Source of the DNA: Saussurea involucrata
Lineage: Eukaryota; Streptophyta; Magnoliopsida; Asterales; Asteraceae
NCBI GenBank assembly: GCA_033807775.1
Contig: CM066321.1
Span: 254,684,422-254,748,421, forward strand
Length of the DNA stretch: 64,000 nucleotides
Direction of reading: 5' to 3'
Below the pieces are notes generated by a model. That model searched no databases and was not told where the DNA came from. It saw nothing but the letters and a program-made list of their open reading frames with translations. Made by a program: the position numbers and the translations under genes. Shown piece after piece: positions 46,776-57,363 of the stretch (positions are counted from its first letter, which is position 1; each line of letters opens with the position of its first letter).

Positions 46776-47278
46776 TGTTAGATCTGAGTTTTGTCAATAA
46801 ACTAAGTGTTAAAGGTCTGATGAGAAGACTCAGATGTTCTGATATGAAGGGTCAGAGTTCTGACTAAGAAGGCTCAGAAGGATCGCTTTGAAAGTTTGAG
46901 AAGAAGAGTCAGAAGTCTGAGAAGAAGAGTCAGAAGAACGTTCAGAAGTTCTGAACTACCTGTTCAGAACTTATAACTAGATACTTTCCTTAGTGTTTAG
47001 TTAACTAATTAGGACACGTGTATTGTTCTTATTAGTCATTCATATTTGTACTGTAGCTTTAATATTTCCATTGCAGTATATATAGTAGTTAGCACTACAT
47101 TGCTAACTGATTTTCCCCGAATATATTTGTATTCTCTCTTTGTAATCTTTGAGATTCTTTCTCTCTAAGATCTGTATTTCTGTTCTTAATTGATTACAAT
47201 TGGGCTTGATCATATTACTTCTCAATTACTGTTTCATACATTGTTGTATTGATTGTAAGAGTAAATCCTGGACTTACA
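46776..47278 (+). repeat. 3' LTR of Sirevirus 2
   Basis: Same length as the 5' LTR with about seven substitutions, all in the right-hand half. The palindrome is at 46940-46956. Confidence 0.96.
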
Positions 47279-47283
47279 CTTGG

Positions 47284-50200
47284 TACCATTTTCTCTGAAT
47301 AGATCGACTTCAACGACTGGAACTTTTATTGGCGTTCTTCCCCTGATGTTCACCTTGTTGATTCTGGCAGCCCGATATCGAAAGTGCAGTCTTTCTTTGC
47401 ACCATTCCAAGGTAAAGTCAGATACCTTGGTCTTTTATTCGATGATCTTCTGGGCATCTTCCCACAATTGACGTTGGACATCAATGGGAGTTTTCTTCAG
47501 ATCAGGATCTTTCACCGATTGTTGGACAAGCTGGATGGCGTAGGCTTTATCTTATTCTTCAGCTTTCCTTCGATCGGCGAGCTGTTTTTCATCCTTGAGA
47601 TGTTCAGTGTATTCCTTCCTTGATAGTCTGAACTTAGGAACATTGATTTTGTGTCGAGGAAGGATGATTCGCTGATCTTCAAGTTGTTTGATCATTGCAT
47701 CTCTCTTTTTCTGATCTCCTTCACTTAGCGTTTGAGGAACTAAGGAAGGTCTGTTTTTGTGAGAGAGTAGTTGTTCTTCAGGTTCTTCAGTCTCAGTGAC
47801 ATCCAAGACTGGGATTATTTCTTCAGCGATAAAAGCTGGATTTATTGTAGTAGTTGCAGCCGGAGGAACTTCAGCTGGATCCTCAAGCAGGGGAGAGGAC
47901 TAGCTGAAACACAGCGATCGTTTAAGTAAGATCATTTGGGAGAAAGAGATAGAGAAAAGAATGAGGTTTAAGTGTTTAGAGGTTTTATAGAGAGGAGAAC
48001 TGAGGTTGAGAAGGGATAGAGGAGGGATGCAGTATAAGGGAAGAAAAGGTATTGTACCTGACAAACTGGCTTTCTTTGGAGGATAGTCAGATTGCCTTCT
48101 GCAGCGAGGCCTTTGTTTTTTCCTTTATCAGCTTCAGTTGCTGCAGGCCTTTTCGTTGTCCCCTCCCCTGGAGTATCTCTGATGATTACCCCTTTTTGAG
48201 CAGGGGCCTTCTTAGGCTGGACAAAGAAGAAGTCGTCATCATCATCATTTTTAGGAGATAATGATGGTTCATCATCAGCGATATCGACGTCTTCAGCTTC
48301 TTCTTCAGATTCTTCCTCATCAGCGTAGGGTTCTGTAACATCAGCAACAGCTTCCTCTTCGAGTTGCTCCCCCTTAAATTCAGAGGGAGGTTTCTCAGTT
48401 CCCTCAGGGTTTTCAACTCCCTGAGGTTGTTCAGTAGCAGCATCAGAAACAATACCCTCCCCCTCAGCGTTATGGGGAAGGTCTTCAAGAGTTTTCTTCT
48501 CCCCCTCAACATTATGGGGAAGGTCTTCAGTCTTCTCCCCCTCTTCCACATGATAGATGGGGGAGGATAAAGGAATGTCAGCAATAGCAGTAGTCATAGG
48601 ATCACTGTCTTCCAGGCCCGTGATTCCCATGAAGGTTTCAATCACCACTATTCTGTCTTCTAGGACAGAAATAGTAGGACTGGTCTTTTGAAGATCTTCT
48701 CGATCCGTCTGAGTGAAGTGTGAAGGAGTGCATGTCGGAGCATTCAGACGCTCAAGGATCTACTGTAAGATAGTCTTCACAGAGCTCACATCCGATTTCA
48801 CGGAAGACACCTCTCCCTTAAGAGTAACAACCTCTGTCTTCAATGATGTGACTTCATTGGACAGGGATGTGAAGTTGGTGGAGAGGGTGCTGTTGGTGGA
48901 GTTGAGATTGTTGATGGAGGTGGAGTTTTCAACGAGAGTAGTAGCAAAGCTTCCAATGCTACTTTCCACCTTCTCCAGATCAGTACTGGAGGCTTTGCCT
49001 TTGACCTCTGTGGTCAGCTTCTTGAGATCCTCTCCAGCGTTTGTAACCACTGAAGAGTTTGCAGATAGAGTGGTGGTGAGAGATTCCACCTTCATTTCCA
49101 AGGCTTTCAGGGAGTTGTTGATATCTCCCAAATTAGGACCTGAAAAAGTTGAGAACTTGTGAACAGAGGAAAGCTCAGAAGTTTGGGATTTTGAGAGATG
49201 AGTGTGTGGAGTTATGTGTATACCTGCGGGATGGTTTATGAAGTCCTCGATATCTCGATGACCAGTCAGTGTTTCCATGTCGTCTTCCAGTATACCTTTA
49301 CGCTGGGAAGTGCCTGCAGGTCCTATGTTTGTTTCCATCATCCTCTGTAAAGTTTCAGCAGATACATCTTGGAGAATGATGTTTGAAGAAGAGAATGGGG
49401 AAAAAATAGGTGGAGTGTCAAAAGAAATGGTGGGAGGAATGATGGTTGAGAAGAGAGTTTGGGTGACGGGTTCAGCGTTGGATCCGCTGAGAAGTACTTC
49501 TTCAGACCTTAGAGAGTCTGAAGGAGGGGGGTTCAGTTCCAAGTTTATAACCTCAGCGTTTAGAGACGCTGAAGTAGGTATGGAAGGGGTAGCTTTATCA
49601 TCTGTGGCAGAGCGTACCACAGAACTATCCAACGGCTCTTGAGAAGAGTGAGCCGCAGAGTCTTCAGCCTGGAAAGGCTTGGGGGGTTGCTCCGTAGTTT
49701 TCTTGGCCTTAGGAGCACCAAGAGTAGTTGTAGAGTGCTTTTTCTTTCTAGGAGTGCAGGTTGCAGCTTGGGTATCAGCGGTGGGGATTACCGCTGAGGT
49801 AGCCGCAGAAGTAGAAGAAGTTGGGGGATTGAGAATAGTTAAGAGTTTAGAAAGACGTACCTCGTTTGGAATGGGCTTGAAGTCAAGGACTTTAACGCCA
49901 ACCTGAGAGAGTTTCAGGTCACCCACTTTTGGGTATTTATCCCCAAGTCCGTTTAGAAAGAGAGCATTGACAAACCGGGGATGTGGAACACATGTTGGTC
50001 TGTCAGCCGCATCCACCCTGAGCACCATGTCGTTGTAGATGATTGATGCCCAATCAATGTGAAGACCTTTCATCAGTGCATATCCCATGGCCTGCTGAGG
50101 TTGTGAGGCTTGGTCAGTTAACCCAGTCTTCGCTGTTAGGCAGCTGATCAAATGGGCGAAGATGAAGTTCATCTTGCTGGGCATCTTTGATTTCTTGATG

Positions 50201-50666
50201 GCGGCCAGCTTCTTCTCAGGGAGTTCATCTCTCCCAGTTTCCTACACATACTTTATTACATCAAAGAATGCAATCGGTGCTTCTCTATCAGCGAGGTTTT
50301 TGGGGTTTTGCAGAGGGACAAAACGGTTTTCTTTGGAACTACCAGGAAGGTTCAGGGCTCGCCTGATAGTACCAGGGTGGATCTTGGAAGTGCCATGTTT
50401 GGTGTCACAGAGAATGACATCAAGCATTTTCTTTGGGTCTTTGGTTGAGGGTACCTGAGCTCTTCTGGCAGTATACCAGAACTGAGCTAGTAGATTTCGA
50501 TGAGCGGGGGGTGCAATGGTCAGGGCTGTCGATAGAGGACAGGTTTTGAGAAAGTTCACAGCGTCATCAAGGTGTGTGATCTGCTTCTTTTGAGGGAAGT
50601 CAAAGAGAGCATAAGGGTTGTTGCTTTGTTGGGAGACTTAGTAGTAGGAGCTTCAGTAGATGCCAT
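47284..50666 (-). pseudogene. Large accessory ORF (ORF3) downstream of pol, Sirevirus 1, 5' segment
   Basis: On the minus strand it starts at ATG 50666, then shifts frame within about 60 codons. Its first domain (50600-49900) has LLAQFWYTARRAQ, TIRRALNLPG, MNFIFAHLISCLTAKTG and IYNDMVLRV, collinear with the globular domain of the Sirevirus 2 ORF. Pro/Ser/Thr-rich sequence, a heptad-like coiled coil (about 49130-48770) and strongly acidic stretches (48600-48150) follow. A stop interrupts it at 50242 and several others follow. Two intron-like GT-AG segments are present (49140-49223 and 47904-48057). It is interrupted at 47283 by Sirevirus 2 and continues at 33775-33150. Function unknown. Confidence 0.75.
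49140..49223 (-). other. Candidate 84-nt intron in accessory ORF of Sirevirus 1
   Basis: Donor GCAG|GTATAC and acceptor CTTTTTCAG|GTCC with a pyrimidine-rich 3' part. Its length is a multiple of three and the frame is open through it, so spliced and unspliced RNAs would both be readable. No RNA evidence is available. Confidence 0.35.
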
Positions 50667-51646
50667 TTCTGTTTATTATCACAAACATGAAGAGGTATAA
50701 AGAATAACGTCTTAATGTAGAAAGATTTTCCAAAATAAGATGTGTTTGGGTTTTGCACATTCCATTCAGACAAAAGATATCTTAATGGAGATTAGGGTTT
50801 TTCTTGTTTTGAAAAAGAGTATAAAACATAGTGAACATTTGTTTTCCAGTTTCCTTTTCAAAGAAGAGATTCTGGAAAAACATATGAAGATGCAAGTTTA
50901 AGATTTTTGTTTTAAACTTGAAGAACAATCTGTTTCCAGATTGTGTTCATAAAATCATGAAAAGAAAATGATTTCATTTTAAGAGAGTTTCTTTTGTTTG
51001 ATCTTTTAAAAACAAAGATAAGATTCAAAACAAGTTTGTAAAGGTAAATAATAAGAATATTAACCTTTGATGTTGAGAATGAAAAAGATGAATAGTTTCT
51101 GGAGACAAAGAGTTCAAATGCAACAGTTGTTCTTGCTTTGAAGGAGATGAAGTTCGTGTAAGGTAAAAAATATAAACTCGAATGTGTTTATATAGTGGGA
51201 GTAGAGAGAGAAAAACTATGAGGCGGGAAAGTTTTTCATGATGACACTGACACGTCCCTTGAATTTGATTGGTTAAGAAAACGAAACGGGCGAACGCGTG
51301 TCAGAGAAAAGCGTGCCATGGTCTATCCGTTGTGATGACGTCACAAACGTCCTTTCATATTTTAAGATGTCTCTGAGGATTTGAAAAATGCAGGGATATT
51401 TTTAAAACATGAAGCGCTGACTAGAAATATCAGTGTTAAGTTTTACAAATTTCAAAGTATCACTGAAAGGAAGAGATATTCAGCGATGCAATATGTTTTG
51501 AAATCTTGCATTCGTAAGCGAACGTCAGTGAGTAAGAAAGAACGTACCTTGATATCAGCGAATCAATTTTGTTCAGAGAGTAGGTGACTAAGAGGGTTAT
51601 ACAAGTTCATTGATATCACTGATCAAAATGTGAACTGCTGAAGATT
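50667..51646 (-). promoter_or_regulatory. Spacer with candidate internal promoter, Sirevirus 1
   Basis: Lies between RNase H and the accessory ORF, read on the minus strand. In order it holds the bZIP-type palindrome TGACGTCA (51336-51343), CCAAT (51268-51272), ACGTGTCAG (51247-51255) and a TATA box CTATATAAA (51188-51196), then a leader of about 520 bases to ATG 50666. The CCAAT/ACGTGTCAG/TATA order matches that in Sirevirus 2. No other gene is present. Confidence 0.45.
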
Positions 51647-53085
51647 TTACTCTTCAAAGTTCAGCATTCCAAGCTCGCTGATGAGAAAGTTAAATCTTGT
51701 CTCATCAAGAGGTTTGGTAAATAGATAAGCTAACTGAAAGTCAGTTGGGATAAAATGAAGTTCTATATCACCATTCATCACATGATCTCTGATAAAATGA
51801 TACCTGATTTCGATGTGTTTGGTCTTTGAATGTAGCACTGGATTGTTGGCTATAGCGATGACACTTGTGCTGTCGCAATAGATTGGAATTTTTGAGAGCC
51901 GAAGGTCATAGTCCAGTAGTTGATCTCTCATCCACAAGACCTGAGAACAACAGCTTCCAGCAGCTACATATTCAGCTTCAGCGGTTGAGGTGGACACTGA
52001 GTTTTGCTTTTTACTTGTCCAACTCACCAGCTTTCCACCCAGGAGCTGACAGCCTCCTGTGGTGCTTTTCCTATCCAATTTGCAACCTGCAAAATCATTA
52101 TCTGAATAGGCGATTAGATCAAACCCTGATTGTTTGGGATACCAAAGACCTAGGTTAGGAGTACCCTTAAGGTAACGAAAGATTCGCTTTACAGCGATCA
52201 AATGAGATTCCTTAGGTTCATCTTGATATCGTGCACACATACATTTTGCATACATAATATCAGGTCGGCTAGCTGTAAGATACAGAAGAGAGCCGATCAT
52301 CTAACGGTACGTTGTGACATTAACAGGTTTTCCAGAGGGATCCTTGTTTAGTGTCAGCGGCGGTGCCATAGGGGTTTTCATAGCTGAACTCTGAGTTAAA
52401 TCAAATTTCTTCAACATATCTTTAACATATTTTCCTTGGTGAATGAAAGTTCATTTTTCACTCTGTTTGATTTGAAGACCTAGGAAATATGTTAGCTCAC
52501 CCATCATACTCATTTTATATTCAGCTTTCATTCTATCAGCGAAACGAGTACACTAAGTCAGAGTTAGTAGAACCAAATATAATATCATCGACATATATTT
52601 GAACAAGAATAATATGACCTTTTACTTTCCTGAAAAATAGAGTTTTATCGATTTTACCTCGCTCAAAATTTTCAATATGGAGATAAGTAGAGAAAGTGTC
52701 ATACCATGCACGAGGAGCTTGCTTTAAGCCGTAAAGTGCCTTATCCAATTTATAAACATAACCTGGATGCTTAGGATCAGAGAATCCTAGAGGTTGTTCC
52801 ACGTAGACTTCTTCATTCAGCTTTCCATTGAGGAACGCTGACTTAACATCCATTTGATAAACTTTAAAGTCTTTGTGTACAGCGTAAGCTAAGAATAGAC
52901 GAATAGCTTCGAGTCTTGCCACTGGGGCGAATGTTTCGTCGTAATCTATACCTTCCTATTGTCTGTATCCCTGAGCAACAAGACGAGCCTTGTTGCGGGT
53001 TACAGTTCCATGTTCATCCAACTTGTTTCGATAGACCCATTTAGTGCCTATCACTGACTTGTCAGATGGACGAGGAACGAGATTC
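51647..53085 (-). pseudogene. Reverse transcriptase and RNase H of Sirevirus 1
   Basis: Minus-strand fragments. 52922-52536 has YQMDVKSAFLNG, YGLKQAPRAWY and IYVDDIIFGS (catalytic YVDD). 52300-51647 has the RNase H blocks YSDNDFAG, AEAEYVAAG and YCDSTS, and ends near ADLFTKPL-like AYLFTKPLDETRF. The D-to-Y change in that block and several stops between the fragments show decay. Sequence is close to Sirevirus 2 pol, so both belong to the same lineage. Confidence 0.92.
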
Positions 53086-53718
53086 CTAACCTTTGTTTCT
53101 TTCGAATTCTGTCAGCTCTTCTTGCATAGCGCTGACCCAGTTTGGATCTCTGAGGGCATCATCTGTTTTCGTTGGTTCAATCAGAGAAATAAAGTTAACA
53201 AATAAACAAATATTACCTGCACTTCGTCGAGTCTGAACACTAGCGTTTGGATCACCAAGAATTTTTTCAATAGGATGATTGATAGTCCATCGCTGAGCCG
53301 GAGCATAAGTCACTGTCACAACCTGAACTTCTGGAGGAGCTAAAGATGAGGCTTCAGCAACTTCTGGTATATCAGCCAAGAGAGGAATAGGTTCAGATGT
53401 CATTTTATTTACTGATTGCTGAGAAGTAGATGGTATATATGAGATAGAGGGTTCAGAAGCAGGCATAGTATTAATAGGAACAACTGAGACCCATGATGTT
53501 TCAACTTCACTATTTTGCATGCTTGGGATGATAGTAGGATCATCATCTTCAGCGGGATGAGTATGAGATGGAGAAGTGTCTTCTGAATCATCTAGATGAG
53601 AAAACATTCATTGATTCAGTTCTTCAGTGTCAGCAGAAGGTCCAGAGTTCGCTGAACGGGATTCGTCAAAAGTGACGTGAATTGTTTCTTCTACAGTTTG
53701 TCTTCTTCGATTGAAGAC
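53086..53718 (-). pseudogene. Integrase-RT linker of Sirevirus 1
   Basis: Ser/Pro-rich linker ending in the conserved RWTINHPIEKILGDPNASVQTR and EPTKTDDALRDPNWVSAMQEEL, which precede reverse transcriptase in Sireviruses. It is bounded by a stop at 53719 and a frame change at 53086. It lacks the QNSD/E repeats of the equivalent linker in Sirevirus 2. Confidence 0.85.
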
Positions 53719-54982
53719 TCAGAAGGCTTTGGAGATTGAAGAATATCCAAGAAAGATTCCGTCATCAGCCTTAGGATCAAAATTTCCAAGGGCATCTCTG
53801 TTGTTCAGTATGAAACACTGACATCCAAAGATGTGAAGAAAGCTAATTGAAGGCTTTCTCCCATGGAAAAGTTCATAGGCTGTCTTCTTGAATCTTTTGA
53901 CAATCAGCGACCTGTTTTGAGTAAAACAAGCAGTGTTGACAGCTTCTGCCCAAAACTGAGTAGGTAGATGAGAATCGCTGAGCATTGAACGTGCAACTTC
54001 GATGATAGTTCGATTTCTTCTTTCAGCGACTCCATTTTGTTGTGGTGTTCTCACTGACGAAAAGTTGTGAGAAATACCCTTGCTTTCAAAGAAGGAATCA
54101 AGGAAACTGTATTTGAATTCAGTACCATGATCACTCCTTATCGAGCGAACGGTCATGTTATTCAGGACTTCCATTTTCCAGACAAAAGTGATGAGTTCTT
54201 CAGGGGTGTCACTCTTTGAACAGAGAAACATTACCCAGGTATAGCGAGAGAATTCATCAACTATGACCAATGTATATTTCTTTCCAGCGTTGGATTGTTT
54301 GTTAACAGGGCCAAACAAATCCATATGGAGAAGTTGTAGAGGAGATGATACTGAGGAAACTTGCTTGGATTTGAAGCTTGCTTTAGTTTGTTTCCCTTTT
54401 TTCACACGCTGAACATAAGGACTCCTTAGCGTATGATTGTTGAGGTAAACCAGCAACCAACTCTTTAGAAGAAAGAGTATTTAGTGTCTTGAAGTTTAGA
54501 TGAGAGAGCCTCTTATGCCAAAGCCAGTTGACATCAGATGAGGCTTTTGAGAAGAAACATGAGTTCTCAGTGGTTGTAGAGTCCATGTTTATAACATAAA
54601 CATTTTCCATACGGTATCCACTGAGAGCTATCTTCTCCTTTTTGTCAGTGACAAAGCAGGATTCCTTAGTGAAAATCACTTTGTTATCCTTGTCACACAG
54701 CTGACTGATGCTTAGAATATTGTGCTTCAGTCCTTCAACGTATGCGACTCTTCTGAAGGTTGTTGTACCATTAGAGAGTACACCAAACCCTCGGGTATGG
54801 CCTTTTCCGTTTCCACCGAAGGTCACTGAGGGACCCTTCTCTTCCTTGTACTCAGTGAGTAGGTTTTTCTTTCTAGTCATGTGTCTAGAGCATCCGCTAT
54901 CGAGATACCAGATACCCTTCTTAACCTGCAAACAAAGGAAGATTAGTTTGATTTGGGTACCCATTTCACCATGGGCCCACAC
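53719..54982 (-). pseudogene. Protease, GAG-pre-integrase and integrase of Sirevirus 1
   Basis: Two overlapping frames. 54982-54383 has the protease motif YLDSGCSRHMT and WLWHKRLSHLNF with CSAC. 54456-53719 has the integrase core HMDLFGP, IRSDHGTEF and QQNGVAERRNRT (D, D and E all present). The frame changes near 54400 and 53719. Confidence 0.93.
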
Positions 54983-57281
54983 TTGTCAGTGGTGGTAAAG
55001 GAAGTGGAAGGTTCAGCAATCTTCGCAGCATTTGAAGATTTAGCTTCAGAATTATTCTTCACTTTGGTTAATTTCTTAACCTCAGTGGTCTTCTTTGCCT
55101 TGGGGGCATTGATCTTCACCTTAGCTAACTTTTCAGCTTTGGTGGCTGTGGGGCACTTACTAGCAATATGATTGGTAAGTCCACAGTGATAACATTTCCT
55201 ATAACTAAAAGTAGCTTTAGGACCTTTTGCATGCTGAGCCGTTAATTTTAAATGAGCAGGGCCAGCACCAAGTATACCTTTGGCATTGGAAATAGGAGGA
55301 ACAATCAGTTCTTCGGATTTCTTACCAATAATATCCACTCTGATTCTAGGAGTAGATTGCTGAATGAATCTAGGGATCTTAGAAGTAGAGGGATAGGTCA
55401 CTGAAGCTTTGGAAGCATTCAACTTAGGTACAAAGGTACCCTTCTGAGGTTTTTGGTTGAAAACTTTTTCTTTGCCCTTACCTTTAGAATTTAAGGTAGG
55501 TTTTTCCTCAGGGATGGGAGCTTTTGAAGAGGAACACTGAGATGAGGAAGTGTCAGGGATTGACGACACAAACATTCCAAACTTTAGCATGGAATGATCA
55601 GTGGTTGGTTCTTCAGCGTCAACTTTGTAACCAAGACCACATTTGTCACTCAGGGGAATCTGAGACTTAATTATCTCGGTGATCGTTGTTGAGGATTTAC
55701 ACCATCCTTCAACAGTAGCCTTTTCAGCTTTTAATGCAGCGATAACTTCTTCGCGTTCAATTTTGACTAGTTGATTTATATGAACCTAATCTTTTAAATC
55801 TTCTTCAATTTTAGAAAGCTTTTCTATTTGAAGGTGACAGTTTTTAAGTTGTTCAGCGAGATCAAGGTTTTGATTTTCAACAACAGTTTTGCCATTCATG
55901 GCATCATATAAACTAATAGTCAGGAGATCGATCTTTCGAAGTCTATCAGCTTCATCAATATCTGAAATATGTGTAAAGAAAGAAGGTGATACCTTAGAGG
56001 TAGAAGTTGAAGTAGAGGGAATGTCAGAATTTTCTTCCTCTTCTTCAATTTTGGCCATGAGGTAGAGATTGGCCTCATCATCATCTTCAGAGTCAGATGA
56101 TTCTTCAGTGTCAGAGGCAGCCCAGTCGAAGTCAGCGACCAAGCCTTTGCCTTTCTTCTTAAAGCTTTTCAGCTTTGAATAATTTTCTTTCAGCTTTTTG
56201 TATTTGTCATCTCTAGCCCTGCGGTTAGAGGTTTTCTTGGGGAAAGCTGAGAATTTGTAGACTTTCTTTGACCTGCATTCACTAGCAAAGTGTCATACTT
56301 TTTCACAGTTAAAGCAGGTAGCAGTAGCCTTATTAACAGGGGTTGATGATCCAGGCTTGTCAGTGAGTGCGAGAGGTTTATTCCTTCTGAAGTTACTCTT
56401 TCTAGCGAATCTACTGAACATATTTGCCAGGAGTGCCAGAGATTCATCGAGATCTGAAGAGTTAGCATCTGATGAGCATTCAGAGTTGGTTTCCAACTCA
56501 ATGACAGTGATAGTAGATCGCTGAGTGGAAGGTGACTCTGAGAGTAAAGCAACAGGTGTGCTCTTGGAATCTTTTACAAGATTCTTCTTAAGATGACACG
56601 ATTGCTCATGATTGAGCATAGTGCCATATAAGGTAGAGAGAGTCATAGATTTTAGATCCTTTGATAGTTTGAGACACATTGAATAACTGTCCCAGCTTTC
56701 AGGTAAACATTCTAAGAACTTTGTCAGAATTTCAAAGTTAGAATATTCCTTACCAACGGTTTTCAGATCTATAATTAAACAGTTAAACCACTGATGTACT
56801 TCAGAGAGAGATTCATTCTTACCACAAATGAAGCTTTCGTACTGTCTTACCAGGTTGATCTTTCTTGAGTCCTGGACTTCAGACGTACCTTCATATTGAA
56901 CACAGATTGTGTCCCACATGGCTTTGGAGGTTTTCAGGTTCATAACGGAATGGTAGACTTCGTCAGGAAGAGCCATAGAGAGGATAGATCTGGCTTTAGT
57001 GTCTATAGCCACTTTCTTCTTATCTTCATCAGTCCAATTGTGAGGTTCCTTAGACACGACTCTTTCAGGAATGGCAGCTCTAGTAGTAGTGCCTGGAACT
57101 TCAGGGTCAATTCTAACAGGAATATATGGGCCATTTTCGATGTAATAAGGTATAGTAGGGTCTACACCTTCTAAGAAGATGATCATCCTATTTTTCCATA
57201 GATTAAAGTTATCTCTGGAAAATCTAGGGGGTTTGCAAGAGAACCATTGTCAATATAGTTTGTGTTCGTGTTGGTAGCCAT
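54943..57281 (-). pseudogene. Gag of Sirevirus 1 with two zinc knuckles
   Basis: The ATG at 57281 opens a leader that is out of frame with the main body (57186 on). The UBN2/gag core has KAMWDTICVQYEGTSEVQ and LPESWDSYSMCLKL. A first zinc knuckle is cut by a stop at about 56293 (CFNCEKV, stop, HFA). An acidic and coiled-coil spacer follows with another stop at 55786, then a second knuckle CYHCGLTNHIASKC (near 55196-55155) and a basic tail ending KWVPKSN before a stop at 54943. The spacing of two Cys clusters around a coiled coil mirrors Sirevirus 2 Gag. Confidence 0.9.
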
Positions 57282-57347
57282 TTTGAGATATAGCAAGGAA
57301 GAGAAAAGATTAGTATAAGCAAGATCTTGTTTATGAGATTAAACAAT

Positions 57348-57361
57348 CTGCTCTGATACCA
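57348..57361 (-). other. Primer-binding site of Sirevirus 1
   Basis: On the minus strand TGGTATCAGAGCAG, two bases after the 5' LTR, the initiator methionine tRNA type. Confidence 0.92.
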
Positions 57362-57363
57362 CT

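Larger units (their letters stand above)
33776..47278 (+). mobile_element. Sirevirus-type copia element 2, 13.5 kb, nested
   Basis: Plus-oriented element with 503-bp LTRs and a perfect target-site duplication CTTGG at 33771-33775 and 47279-47283, inserted in the accessory ORF of Sirevirus 1. Seven LTR differences by eye (1.4%) make it younger than its host. The order is gag, protease, integrase, reverse transcriptase, RNase H, a repeat-rich spacer, then a very large accessory ORF. It is long for a copia element because of an oversized Gag spacer and the accessory ORF. Confidence 0.96.

Noticed and set aside
48713..49906. Plus-strand ORFs of 149, 121 and 75 codons
   Set aside because: Shadows of the minus-strand accessory ORF of Sirevirus 1.
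54910..54945. 33-nt intron between Gag and protease of Sirevirus 1 (TTTGTTTGCAG acceptor)
   Set aside because: Too short for plant splicing. A stop plus frame change between Gag and Pol explains it better.
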